Assembly: GCA_964449305.1 (NCBI GenBank)
Contig: CAYUYM010000011.1
Location: forward strand, 1 to 43,267
DNA: 43,267 nt
Reading direction: 5' to 3'
From: CAYUYM01 sp964449305
Lineage (GTDB): Bacteria; Bacteroidota; Ignavibacteria; SZUA-365; CAYQST01
The translations under genes were made by a program, and so were the position numbers. Each line of letters begins with the position of its first letter. Within the stretch, counting starts at the first letter, position 1. The notes under the pieces were generated by a model. The model was given only the letters and a program-made list of their open reading frames with translations. It searched no databases and was not told the origin of the DNA. Positions 8,435-17,378 of the stretch are shown here, in pieces.

Positions 8435-9637
8435 ATGGTCCCTTCTCCCCTTGAAATCCTGACCCGTCTCACGCTCTCCGAGGAGCGCCTTGTCTGCGGC
8501 ATCATGTCGGGTACGTCGCTCGACGCCATCGACGTCGCGATTGTCGCGATCCGTGGTGGCGGACATGGCACGCAGATCAACGTGCGCCACTTCTCCGAGG
8601 TGCTCTTCCCCGAGGAGATCCGCGAGATGATCCTGGCGAACTCCGTCGCCTCCTCCTCCAGTGTGAGTGAGATCTGCGTTCTGAACTCGGCGCTGGCGCA
8701 GCTCTATGCCGAGGCCGTGCAGCAGGCCTGCGCGGAGTGCGGCATCCATCTGCGCGACATCGACGTGATCGGCACGCACGGCCAGACGGTCCAGCACCTC
8801 CCGGAGCCGATGGTGATCAGTGGACGGGTGATCCGCTCCACACTCCAGCTCGGCAATGGCTCCATGCTCGCCGCCCTGCTCGGCATCCCGGTCATCTGGG
8901 ACTTCCGCTCCGCCGACCTCGCCCTGGGCGGCCAGGGTGCCCCACTGGTGCCCTATGTGGACCACCTGCTGTTCCAGTCCGACACGGAGGACCGCATCAT
9001 CCTCAACATCGGCGGCATCGCGAACTTCACCTGGCTTCCGGCCGGCTGCCATGAGGACGAGGTCTGCGCCTTCGACACGGGGCCGGGCAACATGGTGATC
9101 GACGCCCTCGTGCGGAAATTCTATGGCAAGGCATATGACGACGGCGGCAGGATCGCCATGTCGGGCACGGTGAATCCCGATCTCAAGTCCTGGTTCCTCG
9201 GCAACGAGTACTTCCGCCTTCCCTACCCGAAGTCCGCCGGCCGGGAGCTTTTCGGCGAGCGCTTCGTGGAGAACTACGTGGAGATCGCCAATGAATTCGG
9301 CGTGCGGCAGCCGCAGGACATGATCGCGACGGCCGCCCAGTGCACCGTGCTCTCCATCGCCGCCCACATCCACCAGCTCGTCGAGGGCAGCACGGATTAT
9401 GCCGTGTATGTGAGCGGTGGCGGCGTCCGCAACGGCTTCTTCATGAACGGCTTGAAGCACAGTCTTTCGGATGCACGTATTGTGCCTTCCGACGAGGTCG
9501 GAATCCCATCAGATTCGAAGGAGGCGGTCTGTTTCGCGATTCTCGCCAATGAATGGCTCCAGGGCAACCCCGCATCCATGCCAAACGTCACCGGATGCCA
9601 GAAAAAGGTGCTTTTGGGAGCGTTTTCGCCTGTTTGA
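8435..9637 (+). CDS. anmK: Anhydro-N-acetylmuramic acid kinase
   Basis: Opens the 1,6-anhydro ring of anhydroMurNAc and phosphorylates it to MurNAc-6-phosphate, a cytoplasmic step in peptidoglycan recycling. Seen in order: the phosphate-binding start VCGIMSGTSLDAID (the family usually has LDGID/LDGVD), GTHGQTVQHLP, DFRSADLALGGQGAPLVP with the catalytic Asp of the family, LNIGGIANFTWL, FDTGPGNMVIDALV and YVSGGGVRNG. At 400 residues it is slightly longer than the usual 360-390. The frame is open back to 8207, but that stretch overlaps the dismutase gene and has no family similarity. ATG 8435 starts about 20 residues before the conserved motif. No Shine-Dalgarno sequence is seen. Confidence 0.93.
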   Translation: MVPSPLEILTRLTLSEERLVCGIMSGTSLDAIDVAIVAIRGGGHGTQINVRHFSEVLFPEEIREMILANSVASSSSVSEICVLNSALAQLYAEAVQQACAECGIHLRDIDVIGTHGQTVQHLPEPMVISGRVIRSTLQLGNGSMLAALLGIPVIWDFRSADLALGGQGAPLVPYVDHLLFQSDTEDRIILNIGGIANFTWLPAGCHEDEVCAFDTGPGNMVIDALVRKFYGKAYDDGGRIAMSGTVNPDLKSWFLGNEYFRLPYPKSAGRELFGERFVENYVEIANEFGVRQPQDMIATAAQCTVLSIAAHIHQLVEGSTDYAVYVSGGGVRNGFFMNGLKHSLSDARIVPSDEVGIPSDSKEAVCFAILANEWLQGNPASMPNVTGCQKKVLLGAFSPV

Positions 9638-9998
9638 TTCAGTCCGGGAAATTCCGGTCCATCCCCCCCGGATCGGCCGCCGGGATGCACCGAAGATTCT
9701 TCAAGTGATACATGAGAATTTTGTCAAATTTTTCCATTGAAAATCCATCGAGTTACGGCCGTTCCTTCATGCAGCTTACGACAATGTCATTTGACAATTC
9801 CCCCCGTCCCCCATATTTTTCCTGACGCATTTCACCCACGTTCTTTTCCTTCGGATTCAGTGTCATTCCCTCATTTCCTCGCATGCTGACATCCTTGAGA
9901 CTGGGTGACGCGGGTTTTCCGTGGTTCATTCAACACAAGAACGGCTGGTCAACAACCACCGGGACCGGCTGAAACGTTCTCATATAAAGGCTTCGTTC
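9638..9998. promoter_or_regulatory. 361-bp gene-free leader of the ribonucleotide reductase gene
   Basis: No convincing gene is seen. The part from about 9700 to 9830 is clearly more AT-rich than its surroundings. It holds the inverted repeat TTGTCAAAT (9721-9729) and ATTTGACAA (9789-9797), 59 nt apart. No B12-box or cobalamin-riboswitch core and no clear NrdR-box pair were recognised, although the downstream enzyme needs cobalamin. The reading frame of the reductase is open from 9921, but homology starts near 9999. Confidence 0.4.
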
Positions 9999-12900
9999 AT
10001 GCACATCACTCGCCGATTCACCAAGGCTGGTCAGGATCCTTTCGATCTGTTCTCCTACACCCACCGCTCGTCGGTGCTCCGCAATCCCGACGGAAGCGTG
10101 GTGTTCGAGCTCCATCACATCGAGGTGCCGGTGCATTGGTCGCAGATGGCCACCGACATCCTCGCGCAGAAGTACTTCCGCAAGGCGGGCGTGCCTCAGC
10201 GTGACGAAAAGGGGGGCGTCCTGCTCAATGACGACGGAACGGTGAAAACCGGCTCCGAAACCAGCATCCGGCAGGTGGTGCACCGCATGGTGGGCTGCTG
10301 GCGAAGCTGGGGCGAAACGCATGGGTATTTCGACAGCCCGGAGGACGCCCAGGCCTATTACGACGAGATGGCCTTCACCATGCTCCAGCAGATGGCCGCA
10401 CCCAACTCACCGCAGTGGTTCAACACCGGACTCAACTGGGCCTACGGCATCACCGGTCCCGCGCAGGGCCACTATTATGCCGATCCCCACAGTGGCGAGA
10501 TCCGCCTGTCGGAGGATGCCTACACGCACCCGCAGCCGCACGCCTGCTTCATCCAGTCCGTGAAGGATGACCTCGTCAACGAGGGTGGCATCTTTGACCT
10601 GGTGACACGCGAGGCACGCATCTTCAAGTATGGATCGGGCACAGGCACGAATTTCAGCGCGCTCCGTGGAAAAAACGAGCCCCTCTCGGGTGGCGGGTAT
10701 TCCTCCGGTCTCATGTCCTTCCTCAAGATCTACGACCGCGCCGCCGGCAGCATCAAATCCGGTGGCACCACACGCCGCGCCGCCAAGATGGTGGTGCTGG
10801 ATGTGGACCATCCGGACATCGGGGACTTCGTCACATGGAAGGTGCGTGAGGAGGAGAAGGTGGCGGCGCTCGTCACAGGCAGCCACATCAACACCATGCA
10901 TCTCAACGCCGTCATCGCCGCCGTGCATGAAGGGAAATCACCGGATGTGAAGGTGAACCGCCGGCTCGATGCCGCTGTGCGCAAGGCGAAGAAGGCCGGT
11001 GTGCACATGAACTACGTCTACCGTGCCATCCAGCTTGCGCAGCAGGGTCGCACGAGCTTCGACCTGCAGGAATACGACACGCATTACGAATCGGAGGCCT
11101 ATCTCACCGTCTCGGGGCAGAACTCGAACAACAGCGTCCGCATCACCAACGCCTTCTTCAGTGCGATCGAGAACGATCAGGACTGGCGGCTGACGAATCG
11201 CACGAGCGGCGCCGTGGTCCGCACTCTCCGCGCGCGTGATCTCTGGGACACGATCAGCTATGCTGCGTGGTCGTCGGCCGATCCGGGGCTCCAGTTCGAC
11301 ACCACCATCAACGAGTGGCATACCTGCCCGTCCGAGGGACGCATCAATGCCAGCAACCCGTGCTCCGAGTACATGTTCCTCGACGACACGGCCTGCAACC
11401 TCGCCTCGTTCAACCTCAAGTACTTCTGGAACGAGAAGAAGCACGCCTTCGACGTGGACGCCTTCCGCCACGCCGTACGCCTGTGGACGCTGACACTCGA
11501 GATCTCCGTGCTCATGGCGCAGTTCCCGAGCCATGAAATCGCCCGCAAGAGCTACGAATACCGCACACTGGGTCTCGGCTATGCCAACCTCGGAACCGTG
11601 CTCATGGTGGCCGGCGTGCCCTACGACAGCGAGGAGGGCCGCGCCATTGCGGGTGGCATCACGGCGGTCATGACCGGCGAGTCCTACGCCACCTCGGCCG
11701 AGATCGCGGCAACCATCGGATCCTTCCCGCGATACGACGCGAACCGCGAATCCATGCTCCGCGTGATCCGCAACCACCGCCGCGCCGCCCATGGCGCTCC
11801 GGTGGCGGAATACGAGGGGCTCACCATCACCCCGCAGCCCATCAGCGACGTGCACTGCCCGGCGGAGCTGCTCGCGGCCGCACGGGCGGCGTGGGATCGC
11901 GCTCTCGAGCTCGGCGAACGGCACGGCTATCGCAACGCCCAGGTGTCCGTCCTCGCCCCCACCGGCACCATCGGCCTTGTCATGGACTGCGACACCACGG
12001 GTGTGGAGCCGGATTTCGCCATCGTGAAGTTCAAGAAACTCGCCGGCGGCGGGTATTTCAAGATCGTGAACCAGTCGGTGCCCAAGGCCCTCGAGTTCCT
12101 CGGGTACACCGAGAAGCAGATCGAGGAGATCGAGAAATACGTCAAGGGGCACGGCACGCTCGCCGGCTGTCCGGACGTCAACAGGGATGCGCTCCTGGAG
12201 AAGGGTTTCACCTCCGACTCCATCGAGAAGATCGAGGATCAGCTCGACTCCGTGTTCGACCTGCGCTTCGCGTTCAACAAATGGGTGCTCGGCGACGACC
12301 AGTGCTTCAAGCTCGGCTTCACGCGGGATCAGCTCAACGATGCGAAGTTCGACATGCTCCGGGCGCTCGGATTCAGCGACGCCCAGATCGAGCGGGCCAA
12401 CGAGTACGTCTGCGGCACGATGATGATCGAGGGCGCCCCCGGTCTGCGGACAGCCGACCTCGCCGTGTTCGACACTGCCAACCGCTGCGGCAGGAACGGC
12501 AGGCGCTTCATCTCCGCCGAGGGCCACATCCGCATGATGGCTGCCGTCCAGCCCTTCATCTCCGGCGCGATCTCCAAGACCATCAACATGCCGGCCGACG
12601 CAACCATCGAGGACATCAAGCACGCCTACGAGTTGTCGTGGAAGCTCATGCTCAAGGCAAACGCCATCTACCGCGACGGTGCCAAGCTCTCGCAGCCGCT
12701 CAACACCATCAGCGATCCCGACGCCGCCATCCTGGCCGACATCGGTGACGAGGAGAACTTCAACGAGCAGATCGGGCCGCGCGAGGTGCACGACCGCCTG
12801 GCCGCCACAGCCGCATCCAAGGTGCAGCGCCGCAAGCTCCCCGGCAAGCGCCACGGCTTCGTCCGCGAGGCGGTGGTGGGCGGGCACAAGGTGTTTCTCC

Positions 12901-13463
12901 GCACAGGCGAATATGAGGATGGGAAACTCGGCGAGATCTTCATCGACATGTACAAGGAGGGCGCATCCTTCAAGGGCCTCATGAACTGCTTCTCCGTGCT
13001 CGCCTCCAAGGCGCTCCAGTACGGCGTACCGCTCGAGGAACTCGTGGACAGCTTCACGTTCACCCGCTTCGAACCTGCCGGAACCGTGGTGGGGCATGAA
13101 GCGATCAAGAACTCCACCTCGGTGCTCGACTACGTGTTCCGCGCCCTCGGCTTTGAATACCTCGGACGCACCGATTTCGTCCATGTCAAATCCGTGGACG
13201 AGACGAACGAGAAGCCGCTTGCGAGCTTCAACACCCCGCCGCGCCTCCCCGCACGCGAGGAGATCCCGCCGCGCGAGGAGCGCGTACCCGAGCGCGTGGT
13301 GGAACGTGTCGGCTCGTCGAAGCAGGATGCCGAGACCATCCTCGCCGCCAAGGCACAGGGCTATACCGGCGAGATGTGCATGGCCTGCGGCTCATCCCGC
13401 GTCAAGCGCAATGGCGCATGCACGGTGTGTGAGGACTGCGGATCGACCAGCGGCTGCTCCTGA
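9999..13463 (+). CDS. nrdJ: Vitamin B12-dependent ribonucleoside-diphosphate reductase (class II)
   Basis: Reduces ribonucleotides to deoxyribonucleotides using adenosylcobalamin to make the thiyl radical, with no need for oxygen and no small subunit. The 1154-residue length fits the long NrdJ type. Seen are NSPQWFNTGL (about 134), PHACFIQSV with a substrate-site Cys (about 181), GSGTGTNFSALRG, NPCSEYMFLDDTACNLASFN with the radical Cys (about 455), and APTGTIGLVMDCDTTG (about 653). The C-terminal CMACGSSRVKRNGACTVCEDCGS is a four-Cys zinc-type segment that also carries thiols for re-reduction. The long region between the barrel motifs and the tail (CPDVNRDALLEKGFTSDSI...) belongs to this subtype and is not an intein. 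ATG 9999 has AAAGG upstream; an earlier in-frame start (9921) is possible. It is monocistronic, ending at a strong terminator. Confidence 0.96.
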   Translation: MHITRRFTKAGQDPFDLFSYTHRSSVLRNPDGSVVFELHHIEVPVHWSQMATDILAQKYFRKAGVPQRDEKGGVLLNDDGTVKTGSETSIRQVVHRMVGCWRSWGETHGYFDSPEDAQAYYDEMAFTMLQQMAAPNSPQWFNTGLNWAYGITGPAQGHYYADPHSGEIRLSEDAYTHPQPHACFIQSVKDDLVNEGGIFDLVTREARIFKYGSGTGTNFSALRGKNEPLSGGGYSSGLMSFLKIYDRAAGSIKSGGTTRRAAKMVVLDVDHPDIGDFVTWKVREEEKVAALVTGSHINTMHLNAVIAAVHEGKSPDVKVNRRLDAAVRKAKKAGVHMNYVYRAIQLAQQGRTSFDLQEYDTHYESEAYLTVSGQNSNNSVRITNAFFSAIENDQDWRLTNRTSGAVVRTLRARDLWDTISYAAWSSADPGLQFDTTINEWHTCPSEGRINASNPCSEYMFLDDTACNLASFNLKYFWNEKKHAFDVDAFRHAVRLWTLTLEISVLMAQFPSHEIARKSYEYRTLGLGYANLGTVLMVAGVPYDSEEGRAIAGGITAVMTGESYATSAEIAATIGSFPRYDANRESMLRVIRNHRRAAHGAPVAEYEGLTITPQPISDVHCPAELLAAARAAWDRALELGERHGYRNAQVSVLAPTGTIGLVMDCDTTGVEPDFAIVKFKKLAGGGYFKIVNQSVPKALEFLGYTEKQIEEIEKYVKGHGTLAGCPDVNRDALLEKGFTSDSIEKIEDQLDSVFDLRFAFNKWVLGDDQCFKLGFTRDQLNDAKFDMLRALGFSDAQIERANEYVCGTMMIEGAPGLRTADLAVFDTANRCGRNGRRFISAEGHIRMMAAVQPFISGAISKTINMPADATIEDIKHAYELSWKLMLKANAIYRDGAKLSQPLNTISDPDAAILADIGDEENFNEQIGPREVHDRLAATAASKVQRRKLPGKRHGFVREAVVGGHKVFLRTGEYEDGKLGEIFIDMYKEGASFKGLMNCFSVLASKALQYGVPLEELVDSFTFTRFEPAGTVVGHEAIKNSTSVLDYVFRALGFEYLGRTDFVHVKSVDETNEKPLASFNTPPRLPAREEIPPREERVPERVVERVGSSKQDAETILAAKAQGYTGEMCMACGSSRVKRNGACTVCEDCGSTSGCS

Positions 13464-13484
13464 TCCCTCCATCTGCCCCCTGTG

Positions 13485-13507
13485 AAAGCCCGCTCTGGCG
13501 GGCTTTT
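13485..13507 (+). terminator. Rho-independent terminator after nrdJ
   Basis: Perfect 9-bp stem AAAGCCCGC / GCGGGCTTT with loop TCTG, followed by T, 21 bp after the nrdJ stop. A second T-run lies downstream (about 13526-13533). Confidence 0.9.
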
Positions 13508-13583
13508 GGATTTTGGTTGGAAGCGTTTTTTTCGCTAAATATTGGATCGGATTGGACGACATCGACCACCAGCCGCAACATCC

Positions 13584-14726
13584 ATGAGCATCACCATACG
13601 AGAGGTTCACACCCTCCGCGATCTGAAGCACTTTGTGCGCTTCCCGCATGCATTGTATGCGGGCAATCCGTACTGGGTCCCCCCACTGGAATTCGACGAG
13701 ATCAACACCCTGCGCAAGGACAAGAACCCGGCCTTCGATGATTGCGAGGCCGCGTACTGGCTCGCATATCGTGACGGACGGATTGTCGGACGCATCGCGG
13801 GCATCATCAGCCACCGCTTCATCGAGCTCTGGGGGGAGAAGCATGCGCGCTTCGGCTGGTTCGACTTTGTGGACGACATGGACGTGTCGCATGCGCTGCT
13901 GGAGACGGCGGAGACGTGGGCCCGCGACAAGGGCATGACGGCGCTCCACGGGCCGCTGGGCTTCACGGACATGGACAAGGAGGGCATGCTTGTGGAAGGA
14001 TTTGACGAGCTCGGGACGCTCGCCACCATCTACAACCACCCCTACTACCCGCGGCACATGGAGCGGCACGGCTATGTGAAGGATGCCGACTGGATCGAGT
14101 TCGAGGTGAAGGTGCCGGCCACCATCCCTGAAAAGGCCGAGCGCATCGCCGCCATCGTGCGGGAGAAACGAAACGTCCGGGTGCTGGAGGCGAAGAGCTC
14201 GAAGGACTTCCTCCCCTATGCCCATGAATTGTTCGACGTGCTCAATGACAGTTTCGCGAAGCTCTACGGCTTCGTGAAGTTGAGCCGCCGACAGATCGAT
14301 CTCTACATCAAGCAGTACTTCGGCTTCATTGATCCGGACTTCGTGAAGATCCTGCTCGACAGCGACGGCCATGTTGCAGGCTTTGTCATCGCGATGCCAT
14401 CGCTTGCACGGGCGCTGCAGAAGGCAAAGGGACGCCTCTTCCCCTTCGGTCTCCTTCACGTGCTGAAGGCGGTGAAGGGGAGAAACGACCGGCTCGACCT
14501 CTACCTCGGGGCCATCCGTCCCGACCTCCAAGGCAAGGGCCTCGATGCGCTGCTCATGACGGAGATGGCGAAATCCAGCCATGCACGCGGGCTCGTGCTT
14601 GCGGAGACGAATGTGGAGCTGGAGACGAACACGGCGGTCCAGGGTTTTTGGCGGTACTTCGAGTCCCGCCAGCACAAGCGGCGGCGCTGCTTCATCAGGC
14701 ATTTCCCCCACGAACAAGGAGCATGA
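13584..14726 (+). CDS. GNAT-superfamily-like N-acetyltransferase (YghO-type)
   Basis: A 380-residue cytoplasmic protein related to the long GNAT-like family that includes E. coli YghO. It opens with MSITIREVHTLRDLKHFVRFP and contains YAGNPYWVPPL and a first half-domain with GRIAGIISHRFIE. The conserved middle is HGPLGFTDMDKEGMLVEGF and YNHPYYPRHMERHGYVKDADW. The C-terminal half has YLGAIRPDLQGKGLDALLM, which looks like the acetyl-CoA-binding R/Q-x-x-G-x-G/A loop. The acceptor substrate is unknown. ATG 13584 fits the conserved start; the frame is open 14 codons further back. It begins 77 bp after the nrdJ terminator. A possible promoter is TTGGAA-N17-TATTGG just upstream. The CoA-binding protein gene follows after 1 bp. 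Confidence 0.8.
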   Translation: MSITIREVHTLRDLKHFVRFPHALYAGNPYWVPPLEFDEINTLRKDKNPAFDDCEAAYWLAYRDGRIVGRIAGIISHRFIELWGEKHARFGWFDFVDDMDVSHALLETAETWARDKGMTALHGPLGFTDMDKEGMLVEGFDELGTLATIYNHPYYPRHMERHGYVKDADWIEFEVKVPATIPEKAERIAAIVREKRNVRVLEAKSSKDFLPYAHELFDVLNDSFAKLYGFVKLSRRQIDLYIKQYFGFIDPDFVKILLDSDGHVAGFVIAMPSLARALQKAKGRLFPFGLLHVLKAVKGRNDRLDLYLGAIRPDLQGKGLDALLMTEMAKSSHARGLVLAETNVELETNTAVQGFWRYFESRQHKRRRCFIRHFPHEQGA

Positions 14727-14727
14727 C

Positions 14728-15129
14728 ATGGCCGCACTCAACGACGACATCCCCGGCATCCTCCGCAACGCGAAAACCGTGGCCGTGGTCGGCGTCTCCA
14801 ACAAGCCCGACCGTGACAGTCACATGGTGGCGATGGTTCTTCGCAGGGCCGGCTACACCGTGATCCCTGTCAACCCCGCGCTGCGGACATGGGAGGGCCT
14901 CAACGTGTACGAGACCGTCTCAGCCATCCCGTTTCCGGTGGATGTGGTGGACATCTTCCGGCGCCCGGAGTTCGTGCCCGCCATCGTGGACGACGCCATC
15001 GCGGCCGGGGCTCGCTGTGTGTGGATGCAGTTTGGCACCACGCACCCCGAAGCGGCACAGAAGGCGCTCGACGCCGGCCTCGCCGTGGTCTACGATCGCT
15101 GTATCAAAGTGGAGCTGACGAAGTTGTAG
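14728..15129 (+). CDS. CoA-binding domain protein (YccU-like)
   Basis: A 133-residue single Rossmann-fold domain of the CoA_binding_2/YccU family, the fold of the succinyl-CoA synthetase alpha N-terminus. Seen are VAVVGVSNKPDRDSHMVA (nucleotide/CoA loop), GYTVIPVNPAL, VDVVDIFRRPEFVP and GARCVWMQFGTTHPEAA. The role is probably CoA or acyl-CoA binding; no enzymatic activity is established for the family. It starts 1 bp after the preceding gene's stop, with AAGGAG 6 nt before the ATG, so translational coupling with the acetyltransferase-like gene is likely. Having two CoA-related proteins side by side makes a shared acyl/acetyl-CoA task plausible, but this is inference. Confidence 0.88.
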   Translation: MAALNDDIPGILRNAKTVAVVGVSNKPDRDSHMVAMVLRRAGYTVIPVNPALRTWEGLNVYETVSAIPFPVDVVDIFRRPEFVPAIVDDAIAAGARCVWMQFGTTHPEAAQKALDAGLAVVYDRCIKVELTKL

Positions 15130-15179
15130 GCGAGTGCGGGTGGAACGAGGTTGAGAAAGCGTTTCAAGGAGACACCTGA

Positions 15180-16244
15180 ATGCATCTGCTGACACCGCAT
15201 GAAAGCGCTGAATGGTCGGGACTGACGGCGGAGATCGCCGGGCGGTCCCTGGAGCCGGGAGCCATCACCCCTCCACTGCGTGCCAACATGATCCCGCTGT
15301 TCCATTACCATGTCGGCGCCGTGCTCTCGTCCGGAGGCCGGCTGGAGCTGGGCCGCGAGTGGTTCCGCTCGGGCGTGTTCATCGAGGGTGACGGGCTCTT
15401 CTCCAACGCCTTCTTCTCGAGCTTCCTCGACCGACACGACGGTAGGCTCGACCCACCGGCCGTGGTGTTCGCCGACCCGCGTCCCTACATGCATTTCACC
15501 ACCGTGCCGGTGATGCGCGATGCACGCGAGCGCTTCATCCGGCAACTCTGCAACACCATGCCGCGCTTCGACCACCCCGTCCGCTTCATGGACATCGGCT
15601 GCGGCGACGGCTCCCTGACCGCCGGCATGCTCCGCGCCCTGCGTGCTGCAGGCAAGGTGGGTGACATCGCCGAGGTGATGCTGGTGGATGGATCCGCGGG
15701 CATGATCGACATGGCCCGCGGGGTGGTGGGTGGGGTTGTTCCACAGGATGCCATCCGCAGTGCGGTGCACCGCATCGAGGAGATCTCCCACACCTTCGAG
15801 GGGCGGTACGACATCGCCGTGAGCTCCCTGGCCTACCACCACATGCCGTGGGAGACGAAGCTGCGCCACCTGACGAACCTCAAACCCCACATCGATCACT
15901 TCGTGCTCTTTGAGCTCGACGCCAACAATGATACACCCGAGCGCGACACACCGGAGCTTTCCGTCAGCGTGTACCAATCCTACGGCCGGCTCATGGACTT
16001 CATCTTCCAGCACGATGCCCCGCTGGAACTGGCCGTGAGCTGCGTGGACCAGTTCCTCATCCCCGAAAACATCTCCCTCCTCACCGAGCCTCGCGGCGTG
16101 CGCCGGGACTACCACATGCTGCACGCCCAATGGCAGCGGCTCTTCGAGGAGGTGCTCGCCCCCGAGTTCCACTGCTGGAGCAATTCCATCAACCACGGCG
16201 ACGAGTATTTCTCACTCTTCACGATGCACTACGGCCGGGACTGA
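15180..16244 (+). CDS. Class I SAM-dependent methyltransferase
   Basis: A 354-residue protein. The AdoMet-binding motif I is RFMDIGCGDGSLTAGML (about residues 137-153), motif II is AEVMLVDGSAGMIDMA, and motif post-II/III is YDIAVSSLAYHHMPWETK. About 130 residues lie before the fold (HFTTVPVMRDARERFIRQLC just ahead of it), and a C-terminal part has EPRGVRRDYHMLHAQWQRLFEE. This resembles small-molecule or lipid-type methyltransferases, but the substrate cannot be named. A good AAGGAG lies 8 nt before the ATG. It is 50 bp after the CoA-binding gene on the same strand, likely the third gene of one unit. Confidence 0.85.
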   Translation: MHLLTPHESAEWSGLTAEIAGRSLEPGAITPPLRANMIPLFHYHVGAVLSSGGRLELGREWFRSGVFIEGDGLFSNAFFSSFLDRHDGRLDPPAVVFADPRPYMHFTTVPVMRDARERFIRQLCNTMPRFDHPVRFMDIGCGDGSLTAGMLRALRAAGKVGDIAEVMLVDGSAGMIDMARGVVGGVVPQDAIRSAVHRIEEISHTFEGRYDIAVSSLAYHHMPWETKLRHLTNLKPHIDHFVLFELDANNDTPERDTPELSVSVYQSYGRLMDFIFQHDAPLELAVSCVDQFLIPENISLLTEPRGVRRDYHMLHAQWQRLFEEVLAPEFHCWSNSINHGDEYFSLFTMHYGRD

Positions 16245-16413
16245 TCCCGCCCGCAGCGCGCCTCCACGCCTTGACGCATGACCATCGCGACACCCCATGA
16301 CGGGGCGTCTGTGCGTTTCCACAACGCGATGCGTCGACTCACAGACCGCCTGGTGCCGGGCTCACGCCCCTCACCTGCGCACCATCACCCCTCACACTCA
16401 CACTGGAGAAGTC

Positions 16414-16842
16414 ATGAGAAAACCGCTCCGACTGCTGCTGTCCGTCGTGCTCCTTGCGGCCCTGACAGCAGGGTGTTCCAACTTCCAACCCGGCGTACTC
16501 ACCGTGGTGTCGACAACGACCGGCGCCGAGGCTCTCGGCTCCAAGATGATCCTCGTGAAGAAGGCCGCGACAAAGACCGTCAGCATACCCGTGGTGTTCG
16601 GCATCCCCATGGGCATGGTCCGCGATTTCAACACGATCCAGAGCCTCCTGGCGGAGAACAACGCCGACATCGCCACCAACATGGTGATCACCCCCAGGCT
16701 CACACTCGCCCTCTGGTTGTTCGGCTCATATCAGGTGGACATCACCGCCGACCTGTGGAGGCGAGCGGATCGCGCATCGCTCGACGAGGGGACAGCGACA
16801 CCGACGTCACATTTCACCACGAGCCATTGGGAGGGCCGCTGA
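16414..16842 (+). CDS. Small lipoprotein of unknown function (first of a paralogous pair)
   Basis: A 142-residue lipoprotein. Signal peptide MRKPLRLLLSVVLLAALTAGC has lipobox LTAGC, so Cys21 should be lipidated. The mature part has beta-rich segments: SKMILVKKAATKTVSIPVV, a region on leading N-A-D-I-A-T-N (NADIATNMVITPR), and a hydrophobic end LTLALWLFGSYQVDITADLW. The last part aligns by eye with the next gene (GGDLMTDVVVTQTSVFFIIG...VEVRGTVWKA-like order), suggesting an old duplication. GGAG lies 5-8 nt before the ATG. The gene lies 169 bp after the methyltransferase. Membrane side (inner or outer) cannot be decided. Confidence 0.8.
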   Translation: MRKPLRLLLSVVLLAALTAGCSNFQPGVLTVVSTTTGAEALGSKMILVKKAATKTVSIPVVFGIPMGMVRDFNTIQSLLAENNADIATNMVITPRLTLALWLFGSYQVDITADLWRRADRASLDEGTATPTSHFTTSHWEGR

Positions 16843-16843
16843 C

Positions 16844-17335
16844 ATGCGCACACGAATGAGCATTCTGATCCTGCTGGCTGCCGGCGTATTCCTCGGCTCG
16901 TGCACGCAGGAGATCACCCATTACCGCATGGCGTCCACCTTCAATGTGGATCTCGGCAGGAAATACGTCGAGGTGAAGCGCGATGCGTCAAGCCGGAACG
17001 AGGCGTTCATCATCCTCTATCTCTTCCTGCAACAGAAGGCAGAGGATCGCTACGGACTCATCGGGCAGTGCCTGCATGAACACGGCGGCGACCTCATGAC
17101 CGATGTGGTGGTGACACAGACCTCGGTGTTCTTCATCATCGGTGCCTACGTCAACATGGAGGTGCGCGGCACGGTGTGGAAAGCCGTGGATGGAGCCACC
17201 GGGCTCAACAGCGGCGAGGTCCACGAGCTGCGCTCCATCGGTGGCAGACATTACCTCGTGTCGCCGGACCAGTCGCACTGGCGCGAGGTGTGGATGGCAC
17301 AGTCGGACGACACGGAAGCACGACACAATTTCTGA
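16844..17335 (+). CDS. Small lipoprotein of unknown function (second of a paralogous pair)
   Basis: A 163-residue lipoprotein. MRTRMSILILLAAGVFLGSC gives lipobox FLGSC. The mature part continues with FNVDLGRKYVEVKRDASSRNEAF, then a hydrophobic ILYLFLQQKAEDRYGLIGQ, then HGGDLMTDVVVTQTSVFFIIGAYVNMEVRGTVWK. That last block matches the layout of the upstream lipoprotein (acidic-Asp, VVIT/VVVT, hydrophobic strand, basic Trp). Only 1 bp separates the two genes, so they are surely cotranscribed and may form a complex. The gene converges with the ABC permease gene 43 bp away; that gap holds a possible CCGCAC...GTGCGG stem. Confidence 0.8.
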   Translation: MRTRMSILILLAAGVFLGSCTQEITHYRMASTFNVDLGRKYVEVKRDASSRNEAFIILYLFLQQKAEDRYGLIGQCLHEHGGDLMTDVVVTQTSVFFIIGAYVNMEVRGTVWKAVDGATGLNSGEVHELRSIGGRHYLVSPDQSHWREVWMAQSDDTEARHNF

Positions 17336-17378
17336 CCGCACATCATGACCGCCCCCCAGCGCTGCGTGCGGGTGATGA

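Noticed and set aside
12121..12410. Possible intein in the ribonucleotide reductase
   Set aside because: The extra length belongs to the long NrdJ subtype; no splicing-site Cys/Ser-HN signature is seen.
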